A DNA stretch of 14,035 nt, taken from Comamonadaceae bacterium. Lineage in GTDB: Bacteria; Pseudomonadota; Gammaproteobacteria; Burkholderiales; Burkholderiaceae_C. The notes under the pieces are model-generated. The model saw only the letters and a list, made by a program, of their open reading frames with translations, was not told where the DNA came from and searched no databases. The translations under genes and the position numbers were made by a program. Below, in pieces: positions 1-7,400 of the stretch; the stretch's first letter is position 1, and each line of letters starts with the position of its first letter. The stretch lies in NCBI GenBank assembly GCA_013298415.1, contig JAAFHN010000016.1, positions 1 to 14,035 on the forward strand, read 5' to 3'.

Positions 1-1920
1 GAGCGATGCGAGCTTGGCCTCCACACCCTCGCGGCCCCATGCTGCGGGGTAGCAAATGTCAATCGTCAAGCTCTTGAATTTGCCTTTGCTCGCCACATGA
101 ATTTGGCGCAGCTTGGCCATGTCGGCTGCGGTGAGCACGGGCTGGCTCACTTCCAGGCGCATGGGCGGGTTGACCTGGTTGATGTCGAGCAAATTCGGTT
201 TCGGCCCGATGAAGCTCACCAAGCTCATCACAATCGCTTCGCGAATCGGGTCAATCGGCGGGTTGGTGACTTGCGCGAAAAGCTGCTTGAAGTAGTTGTA
301 GAGCGGCTTGTTTTTGTTGGAGAGCACCGCCAGCGGCGAGTCGTTGCCCATCGAACCAATGGCTTCTTCGCCATTAGCGGCCATCGGGGCCATCAGGAAT
401 TTGATGTCTTCTTGCGTGTAGCCGAAAGCCTGTTGGCGATCCAGCAGCGCCACGCTGGGTGCTGCCTCGGCTGACACCTCGGGCAAGTCATCGAGCTTTA
501 CCCGCAGGTTGTCGATCCACTGCGTGTAGGGCTTGCTGTTGGCGAGCTGGGCCTTCAACTCTTCGTCGTCGATCAAGCGGCCTTGCTCCAGATCGATCAA
601 GAACATCTTGCCGGGCTGCAAGCGCCATTTGCGCACGATTTTGTTTTCAGGCACGGGCAGCACGCCCGATTCGCTGGCCATGATGACCACATCGTCATCC
701 GTGACGCAGTAACGCGAGGGGCGCAGACCGTTGCGGTCCAGCGTGGCGCCGATTTGGCGGCCATCGGTGAACACGATCGACGCAGGGCCATCCCAAGGCT
801 CCAGCATCGCAGCGTGGTATTCGTAGAAGGCCTTGCGCCGCGCATCCATCGTGCTGTGTTGCTCCCAAGGCTCTGGGATCATCATCATCACGGCTTGCGC
901 AAGCGGGTAGCCGCTCATCGTGAGCAGCTCCAGGCAGTTGTCAAAGATTGCAGTGTCGGATTGGTCGGCAAAGCTGATTGGGTACAGCTTTTGCAAGTCT
1001 GCGGCCAGCACGGGCGATGACATCACACCCTCACGCGCCTTCATCCAGTTGTAGTTGCCCTTGACGGTGTTGATCTCACCGTTGTGCGCCACATAGCGGT
1101 AGGGATGAGCGAGCGGCCACTCGGGGAAGGTGTTGGTGGAAAAGCGCTGATGCACGAGGCCAAGCGCGGAGACGCAGCGCGGATCAGACAAGTCGTCAAA
1201 GTACTCGCCCACTTGATCGGCCAGCAGCAGGCCTTTGTAGATCACGGTGCGGCTGCTCATGCTTGGCACGTAATACTCTTTGCTGTGCTTGAGCTTCAGG
1301 TTTTGGATCGCAGCACTCGCGGTTTTGCGGATCACGTAGAGCTTGCGTTCGAGCGCGTCTTGCACGATCACGTCGTTGCCACGGCCAATGAACACCTGGC
1401 GAATCACCGGCTCTTTGGCCCGCACGGTGGGCGACATGGGCATGTCACGGTTCGTGGGCACATCGCGCCAGCCGATCAGCACCTGGCCTTCAGCTTTGAT
1501 CGCGCGCTCCAGCTCTTGCTCGCAGGCCAAGCGCGAGGCATGCTCTTTCGGCAGAAACACCATGCCAACGCCGTATTCGCCTGGGGCGGGCAGTTCGATA
1601 CCCAGCTTGGCCATTTCTTCGCGGTACAGCGCATCGGGCAACTGAATCAAGATGCCAGCGCCGTCGCCCATGAGGGCATCCGCACCCACTGCGCCCCGGT
1701 GGTCGAGGTTGCTCAGAATTTGCAGCGCATTGCGCACGATCTCATGCGATTTTTTGCCCTTGATGTGGGCCGTGAAGCCCACGCCGCAACTGTCGTGCTC
1801 TTGATCAGGGCGGTACAGGCCGTGCTGGGTCAGGGCTTGGCGTTCAGCATCGAAGGATTCTGCAGTGGCGGAAATCGCGAAGGTGGTTGCAGCGGCGGAT
1901 TCGGGCGTGTTCGGGCGCAT
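1..1920 (-). CDS. gltB: Glutamate synthase (NADPH) large subunit, N-terminal 640 residues, cut by window edge
   Basis: GltB makes glutamate from glutamine and 2-oxoglutarate together with the small subunit GltD, in the cytoplasm. The minus-strand frame is open from the ATG at 1918-1920 to the window edge. The protein has a propeptide of about 44 residues followed by the motif HDSCGVGF, in which Cys45 would become the N-terminal nucleophile of the class II glutamine amidotransferase domain after processing. Other family motifs seen include NLDHRGAVGAD, VHQRFSTNTFPEWPLAHP, AHNGEINTVKGN and DRNGLRPSRY. The sequence then enters the central domain (for example FIGPKPNLLDINQVNPP). The FMN-binding synthase domain and the C-terminal glutamate-synthase helix domain would lie outside the window. 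A clear AGGAG Shine-Dalgarno sequence five bases upstream supports this start. gltD is expected further left but cannot be seen. Nothing looks broken in the visible part. Confidence 0.97.
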   Translation of the reverse strand, partial: MRPNTPESAAATTFAISATAESFDAERQALTQHGLYRPDQEHDSCGVGFTAHIKGKKSHEIVRNALQILSNLDHRGAVGADALMGDGAGILIQLPDALYREEMAKLGIELPAPGEYGVGMVFLPKEHASRLACEQELERAIKAEGQVLIGWRDVPTNRDMPMSPTVRAKEPVIRQVFIGRGNDVIVQDALERKLYVIRKTASAAIQNLKLKHSKEYYVPSMSSRTVIYKGLLLADQVGEYFDDLSDPRCVSALGLVHQRFSTNTFPEWPLAHPYRYVAHNGEINTVKGNYNWMKAREGVMSSPVLAADLQKLYPISFADQSDTAIFDNCLELLTMSGYPLAQAVMMMIPEPWEQHSTMDARRKAFYEYHAAMLEPWDGPASIVFTDGRQIGATLDRNGLRPSRYCVTDDDVVIMASESGVLPVPENKIVRKWRLQPGKMFLIDLEQGRLIDDEELKAQLANSKPYTQWIDNLRVKLDDLPEVSAEAAPSVALLDRQQAFGYTQEDIKFLMAPMAANGEEAIGSMGNDSPLAVLSNKNKPLYNYFKQLFAQVTNPPIDPIREAIVMSLVSFIGPKPNLLDINQVNPPMRLEVSQPVLTAADMAKLRQIHVASKGKFKSLTIDICYPAAWGREGVEAKLASL

Positions 1921-2004
1921 GGGTGCTCCTGGTGGGCATCGATGCTTGCAGTTTATTCAGGTTTACCCGTGTTCATCGCAGTTTTTACTTAATCTGTCCC
2001 CGAT
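1921..2004 (-). other. Short spacer between the RAYT-like gene and gltB
   Basis: These 84 bases separate the RAYT-like stop codon from the gltB start. They hold one arm of the inverted repeat and the gltB ribosome binding site. The stretch is AT-richer than its surroundings, as a promoter region would be, but I could not identify a convincing -35/-10 pair. Whether gltB has its own promoter here or is read through from upstream genes is open. Confidence 0.5.
1926..1930 (-). promoter_or_regulatory. Shine-Dalgarno sequence of gltB
   Basis: On the minus strand this reads AGGAG, five bases before the gltB ATG. It is the clearest ribosome binding site at the left end and fixes the gltB start. Confidence 0.75.
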
Positions 2005-2045
2005 TTAAGTTGCACTCGAATCTAATTCAATTAAATTGGGGACAG
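1994..2045. repeat. REP-like imperfect inverted repeat overlapping the end of the RAYT-like gene
   Basis: The left arm, CTGTCCCCGATTTAA (1994-2008), pairs with the right arm, TTAAATTGGGGACAG (2031-2045). Fourteen of 15 positions are Watson-Crick pairs and the remaining one can be a G-U pair in RNA; the loop is 22 bases. The arms hold the last 13 codons and the TAA stop (2005-2007) of the RAYT-like gene. There is no U-run after the stem on the minus strand, so it is not a standard intrinsic terminator. The likeliest reading is a REP/BIME-type palindrome linked to the neighbouring RAYT gene. It could also end or protect the upstream operon transcript. Confidence 0.7.
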
Positions 2046-2733
2046 TTAACTTCGCCCCCGCTTTGCGCCCTGGAGATCCAGGCGTAAGCGCCCGGCCCGC
2101 GCGCTGTTCGACCTCTTTGAGCCATTCACCCGAGCCGTAGGCCCAGCCGTGTTGCGCAGCGTTCGAGACTCGGCTTGCTCTGCCAGCACCTACAAAATCC
2201 TCCCGAAGAGCCCCGTAACGCGATTGGCGGGCAAACGGGGTGTTGCCCAAAGCCCAAATTTGCGGATGTGCCGTCAGCCAATTCATCTCGGTTCGCCCGT
2301 CCCAGTGCGCTGCACTCGCCGAGTGCAGTGGCGCGGCGGACTGCCAATTGGCCTCGCCAGCCCAGCAATCGAAAGCCCAGAGCACATCCAGCATCGCATC
2401 GGGCGATATCAGGCCGGCGCGAAACCTGCCCGCCCACAAAGCTGTTTCAGTTCCGCCAACGCTCTCACGCACTACCCGTGTAATTTGCCGTGCCGCTAGC
2501 TGCATGAAGCGCGTGAGCTGCGTCGGCGATTGCGGCGTGGCCAGCACATGCCAGCGATCTGGCAGCACGACAAATCCATGAAGTGGCAAGCCGAGGGCAT
2601 GGGCTTGGTCTCGGAGGATGGCCACGGCGCGATGGCGAAGCGCGCTTGCCTCTAGGGGCTGGGTGTTAGGCTGAGCCAACAAAAGCGCATGATGCAACTC
2701 ACCGGGCAACACCACGCGCGCTTGGCGGGCCAT
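2005..2733 (-). CDS. RAYT-like (REP-associated tyrosine transposase, IS200-like/Y1 family) protein, catalytic residues lost
   Basis: The 242-residue protein resembles the RAYT/Y1 transposase family of betaproteobacteria in layout: an N-terminal MARQARVVLPGELHHALL segment, a core beta strand GFVVLPDRWHVLATP (residues 53-67), WAGRFRAGL (100-108), then HPQIWALGNTPFARQSRYGALRE and a C-terminal HGWAYGSGEWL segment. The family normally has an HUH metal site (as in PNHVH) and a catalytic tyrosine in a motif like YIELNPVRAG. Here the HUH position is R60-W61-H62 and the tyrosine region reads AFDCWAGEA (120-128) with no Tyr. The reading frame is full length, so the protein may be kept for DNA binding or another role, or may be decaying. 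It starts 15 bp after the aroB stop without a clear ribosome binding site and ends inside a REP-like palindrome. Family membership is fairly secure; loss of activity is inferred from motifs aligned by eye. Confidence 0.8.
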   Translation of the reverse strand: MARQARVVLPGELHHALLLAQPNTQPLEASALRHRAVAILRDQAHALGLPLHGFVVLPDRWHVLATPQSPTQLTRFMQLAARQITRVVRESVGGTETALWAGRFRAGLISPDAMLDVLWAFDCWAGEANWQSAAPLHSASAAHWDGRTEMNWLTAHPQIWALGNTPFARQSRYGALREDFVGAGRASRVSNAAQHGWAYGSGEWLKEVEQRAGRALTPGSPGRKAGAKLTVPNLIELDSSAT

Positions 2734-2748
2734 TGCAGTTTGGGCGCG

Positions 2749-3879
2749 CTAGGACGAAGTTGCGGCCAGCGCGTTGGCGCGCTCGATGCTGGCAAGGGCC
2801 AGCGCGTCATCCGCAGGCTGCGTGCGCGCTTTGCCGAGAGAATCCAACACGATGTAGCGAATGGCGCCATTGCGGGCCTTTTTGTCGACCCGCATCAAAT
2901 CCAGGTACTCAGCGGCCGCCAAACTGCTTGGGCCGCGGACCGGCAAGCCAGCCCGTTTGGTCAGCTCAATGATCCGATTCACGTCTCGCATCGGCAAGAG
3001 GCCCAAAGCCTCCGAGAGATACGCGCCCATCACCATGCCCGCAGCCACCGCTTCGCCATGCAGCCACTCGCCGTAGCCCAAGCCCGCCTCAATCGCGTGG
3101 CCAAAGGTGTGCCCGAAGTTCAAGATCTCACGCAGACCCGATTCGCGTTCATCTTTGGCCACCACATCCGCCTTGATCTCGCAGCAGCGCGCAATCACAT
3201 CAATCAGCACCTCCGGGTCTCGCGCCACAAGCGCCTCCATGTGCTGCTCCAGGTACTCAAAAAACGCCAAATCCGTGATCGCGCCGTACTTGATCACCTC
3301 CGCGATCCCACTTGCGTACTCGCGCGGCGGCAAAGTACTCAGCGTATCAATGTCGCAAATCACGGCTTTGGGCTGATGAAATGACCCAATCATGTTCTTG
3401 CCAAGAGGGTGATTCACTCCCGTCTTGCCCCCAACCGATGAATCCACCATCGCCAGCAGAGTCGTCGGCACTTGAATGAAGTCAATCCCCCGCTGGTAGC
3501 AAGCTGCCGCAAAGCCCGTGATGTCGCCGATCACACCGCCGCCGACGGCAATGAGCAGCGTGCTTCTGTCAGCCCGATGCGCGAGCAGGTGACTCCAAAC
3601 CGTCTCAATCGTGCTCAATAGTTTGCGGTGCTCTCCGTCTTCGATCACGATGGGATCAATCAGGGTATATGCAGACAGCACCCCCTTGAGAAGGCGCCCT
3701 TGCCATAACGGCCAAACGGTAGAGTTGGTCACAACGCACAACGCGCTTGTCCGGCCCGAGCAGTTGCCGAAATCAAATGATGCGAGTAGGCCACGGCCGA
3801 TGGCGATGTCATAGCTGCGCAGACCTAGCGCGACATTGACGCGGCGTTTAAAGCCCTTTGTGTAGAGTCCAGGTTCCAT
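2749..3879 (-). CDS. aroB: 3-dehydroquinate synthase
   Basis: AroB converts DAHP to 3-dehydroquinate, the second step of the shikimate pathway, using NAD+ and a divalent metal (zinc or cobalt). With the ATG start chosen here it has 376 residues, close to the usual 360-370. Visible motifs are the glycine-rich VGGGVIGDITGFAA (112-125), QVPTTLLAMVDSSVGGKTGVN (136-156) and HPLGKNMIGSFHQP (157-170). The three metal ligands are E194 (GIAEVIKYG), H257 (NFGHTFGHAIE) and H274 (WLHGEAVA). Their spacing of 63 and 17 residues equals that of the E. coli enzyme. The open frame extends upstream to a TTG at 3937-3939 touching the aroK stop, but those 20 residues look unlike the family, so the ATG at 3877-3879 is preferred. 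It lies 60 bp after aroK and is very probably co-transcribed. No strong Shine-Dalgarno sequence was found; GGGG lies too close to the ATG. Confidence 0.96.
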   Translation of the reverse strand: MEPGLYTKGFKRRVNVALGLRSYDIAIGRGLLASFDFGNCSGRTSALCVVTNSTVWPLWQGRLLKGVLSAYTLIDPIVIEDGEHRKLLSTIETVWSHLLAHRADRSTLLIAVGGGVIGDITGFAAACYQRGIDFIQVPTTLLAMVDSSVGGKTGVNHPLGKNMIGSFHQPKAVICDIDTLSTLPPREYASGIAEVIKYGAITDLAFFEYLEQHMEALVARDPEVLIDVIARCCEIKADVVAKDERESGLREILNFGHTFGHAIEAGLGYGEWLHGEAVAAGMVMGAYLSEALGLLPMRDVNRIIELTKRAGLPVRGPSSLAAAEYLDLMRVDKKARNGAIRYIVLDSLGKARTQPADDALALASIERANALAATSS

Positions 3880-3939
3880 ACCCCGATTGTCGCTAACAGT
3901 TGACGGGCCAAAAACGCAGCCTGGGGAACAGCCAGTCAA

Positions 3940-4479
3940 TCAGCCCGCCGCTCCGCCCAACCACGCGTGGACGCGGTCGACGGTTTGGGTGACTGACCAA
4001 TCATCCGAATCAATCACGAATTCAGCCGCCTCCATGTACTGCGGCCCACGCAGCTCGAGCATCGCCTTCAGCTTTGCGGCGGAATCTGGGCCCGCGAGCA
4101 GCGGCCGATTGTTGTTGAGTGCCACCCGTTGAGTTAGGGTGTCAAGACGACAACGCAAATATACGGCGCGCGTCAGGCGGGTGACGAGCGCCCGACTGCT
4201 TGGATCCATCAAAGCTCCTCCGCCGAGGCTTAGTACCAGCCCGTCCTCCCGAAGGCAAGTGTCGTCGCACAAGACTTGCTGAAGCGCCCGTGCCTCGGCG
4301 GCACGAAACCCTCTTTCTCCCCGGAGCCGAAACAGCTCCGAGATCTTCGCACCTTCCGCCCGTGCGACAGCAGCGTCCAAGTCTACAAACCCGAACGAGA
4401 GTCTCTTCGCCAGACCGTAACCCACCACGCTTTTACCTGCACCAGGCATGCCTACCATGGCAATCACAGCCGCAGTCAT
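3940..4479 (-). CDS. aroK: Shikimate kinase
   Basis: AroK phosphorylates shikimate to shikimate 3-phosphate with ATP, the fifth step of the shikimate pathway, in the cytoplasm. The 179-residue length is normal. Family features seen: Walker A loop GMPGAGKS (10-17); the shikimate-binding pair D33 and D35 in FVDLD; R59 in RGFRAAE; the GGG of LSLGGGAL (86-88); the lid arginine R125 in NNNRPLLAG; and R144 in LRGPQY near the C-terminus. All key residues are present, although the Walker A flank (MPGAG rather than the frequent MGAG) is slightly unusual. The gene starts 20 bp after the stop of the large Ig-like lipoprotein gene and lies just before aroB. The pilQ-aroK-aroB order seen in many proteobacteria is interrupted here by that lipoprotein gene. 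Confidence 0.95.
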   Translation of the reverse strand: MTAAVIAMVGMPGAGKSVVGYGLAKRLSFGFVDLDAAVARAEGAKISELFRLRGERGFRAAEARALQQVLCDDTCLREDGLVLSLGGGALMDPSSRALVTRLTRAVYLRCRLDTLTQRVALNNNRPLLAGPDSAAKLKAMLELRGPQYMEAAEFVIDSDDWSVTQTVDRVHAWLGGAAG

Positions 4480-4499
4480 GGCTCAAGCTGCCATCGGCC

Positions 4500-7400
4500 T
4501 CAGGGAGCCGCCGGAATGGGGATAGCGTACGAAGTCGCCGATCCCGAAGGCGCGGTCACGGTCAAGCGGACGCTCCCTGCCGCACGTTGGGTGCAGGCGA
4601 TTTCGAGGTCGTGAACGGTGCCCAATTGCGCAGCCAGGTCGCTTGTGGGAAAGATGAGTCCCACGGCCGGAGGTGCAGCAGTGCCCGATGTGCAATTTTG
4701 GCCAATCCCGCTAACGGTCAACCGCGTGCCACTGGGCATCGGCAACTCTGGCAAGCCGGTAGCATTGACCCGCACCGACACCACGGCACTAGTGGTGCTC
4801 ACCCGTGTAACCGACAAGAGCGTCACATCTGAGAAGCTAGGCAGCACAAGAATCGTCAACTGCTTGCGCACGTTTGTGTTGAGCGTGTCGTCACAGGTGT
4901 TGACCACTCCTGGGACTGGAGCGCTCGTTGCGCTGCAGGCCACCGAACCAACGTTGCGACGTACCACAAACTCACCTGGGTCGAAGACGTTGTTTTCGTT
5001 GTCGTCGCGGTAAGCGTCTCCGATGTTCGTAAGCACATCCCCTGCGTCGAAGCGGTTGTTTCCATTCACATCAATGTAGTCTTTGGTTCCATCTGCATAG
5101 GCCAGCACCGACACGCGCCCATTGGTCGGCCGAGGATCCTGAGAAGCGTACTGAACGCTGCAGCCGGAGATTCCGTTGTTCTGTTGCATCTCACAAGGGC
5201 TAGCGATTTGGCCGCCCTCGGCAACAAAGTTCACACGCGTCCCGTTTGGCACAGGATTGCCTTGGCGGTCGGCCGCCAAGACGTTAAAGGTCGTACGGCT
5301 GCCGTCTATGTTCATTCCCTCAATATTGGGGTTTGAAACCGTAACGCTAAAAAAGCGCTGCGAAGGTGGTCCTGAGGTGATCACCAAACTCTGAACTTCA
5401 GTTACCACGCCGGGATTGGAGGCGAGCTCCGCCCGCAGCTTGACCGGAGTAGGAATCGTGCCTGCGTAAACAGCAACCGTCGCGCGACCATTGGCATCCG
5501 TTACCACCGTCAGCGGAGTGGTGTTGCCACGCGAGCCGAGTTGAATGCCACCGATGTTGCCGACGATACTCACGCGCAAAGTTTGGCTGCCGACTGGCGT
5601 CGTGCCGGACCGCGACTGAAACACTACCGACGAATCGTCCTGCAGACCGTTGCCTGCCACGAAGATCTGCGATGGCGAAGGGGTCGCCGCAGTGATGTTG
5701 TCCGCCACAGGGATGATTGGCACTGGGGCAGGAGGGGTTGGAGCCACAGGAATCTGGATCCCGAAAGAAGATTCCAATCCGCTCGGTGCCCGCACGGTAA
5801 CAACGACCGAGTCACCACCGGCGCAATCTTTGAGTGCGACGGAGGAGCTGGTCGCGAGATCGGCTTGGGGATCTGTGCCTGGAGATACGTTCGGAATCGG
5901 TGTTCCGAAGACCTTAACGACCGAGCAACCGAGGTTGTTGCTGGGCGTATTGTCTATCGCTTCTGCGGAGACAACCGTGCCCGCTGGCATCGGGATGAGC
6001 GGGTTGTCGCGACTCGAAATCCTGAAGGATATCCCGCCAGTAGCGACATTGGTGACGGTAAGAAGCGGTTGTGACGAGCCAAACATGATCAATGTTTGCT
6101 GCCGCACGATGGTCGACAAGCTACCGTCGCAGGTAGCCTGCCTCGACGGCACTGGTGCGCCAGCGGACGGGCAGACGAGGTTGCCGCCGCGACTCACCAA
6201 AAATTCGCCTGCATCGAAGCGACCGTTCTCGTTGTCGTCCCGGTACACGTCGCCTTGATCCACCAGGACGTCCACTCCGGCATCAAACCTGTTGTTGCCG
6301 TTGACGTCGACGTAGTCTTTGGTGCCCGCAACAAAAGCCAGCACGGACGCTCGCCCCCCCGCGGGCCGAGGGTTTTGCGTTTCAAAATTCACAGTGCAAG
6401 CAGAAATGCCGTTATTGATTTGGGTCGCGCAGCTCGATTGCACCTGACCGCCCTCTGTCGTGAAGTTCACGACCGTACCATTCTCCACAGGGTTGCCCTG
6501 CCGATCGGCCAGACGCACAGTAAGTTTGGTGTTCGTGCCGTCCCGGTTCCACCCCTCGATGTTAAAGGTCTCGACCGCAAGACTCATGTACCGCTGAGAG
6601 GGCGGACCTGAGGACACACTGAGGTTTTGTGTTTCGGAAAACGTGTTCGGATCTGAAACCAAGGTAGCACGCACCTTGAGTGGCCCAGGAATCGAGCCGG
6701 AGAAAACCGTTACTCGGGCTTCGCCAGCTGCATTGGTGCTGACCACGACCGGCTCTGCACTGCCCGTACTGGCCAAACCAGCACCGCCGGGATTGGTCGC
6801 CAAAGTGAAGCGCACTGCAACATCCTGCAAAGGAGTGGTGCCGGCAAGCGCCTTGAACACAACGACGGATTGCTCTTGTGCGCCGGAGCCGGCAACGAAG
6901 ACTTGGTTGGGCGTGGCGCCAACAAAGTTGACCGCATTCGCAACGGGATCAGCAACGGTAACCGCACCTTGCTGGGCCGGTGCGCCGGTTGCAACTGCAC
7001 TGAAATTCACTCTCCCACGGCATGGTGTTCCGTCAAGTGCCACGGCTCGATAAACAACTGCGGCACGAGAGTTCCCATCAGTGCCCACGCTGAGCCCTCG
7101 TACTGCATCAGCCTCATTCACCCTTCCGCAGGAGGCCGCAAATAGCACGCTGATCGGCACACCAATCGCCAAATTACCACCAACGAAGGCGTCCAGGGAA
7201 ACGGACGTCTCTGCTGAGGAGGCGAGCGTCGAGGCCCCAAAACGCAGTGGCGATAGTGCCAGACTCACGGCCTGCACCGCAAAATCGAAGCCGCCAGTCG
7301 CGGGCTGTCCGTCGACCACGGCGGTTGCCTCGACCCGAGCAGCTCCCAAAACAGAGATAGAGACGGGGTTGATGGAAACGGTTGCAACACCCCGCTGATC

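Noticed and set aside
1084..1992. Long plus-strand open frame of 302 codons
   Set aside because: It lies opposite gltB, whose minus-strand frame shows continuous glutamate synthase motifs. The plus-strand translation has no family resemblance and is a shadow.
1994..2045. Inverted repeat as an intrinsic terminator
   Set aside because: The stem is not followed by a T-run on the minus strand and the loop is long. A REP-like element is a better reading, although some effect on transcript ends is possible.
2689..3384. Plus-strand open frame of 231 codons
   Set aside because: It is antisense to aroB, which carries the metal ligands and NAD motifs at the correct spacing.
3880..3939. N-terminal extension of aroB starting at TTG
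   Set aside because: The extra 20 residues do not resemble AroB N-termini and the ATG at 3877-3879 gives a normal length, although its ribosome binding site is weak.
4503..6917. Repeated segments as a CRISPR array or mobile element
   Set aside because: The similarity is at protein level between two long in-frame modules. There are no short regular direct repeats with spacers and no terminal repeats.
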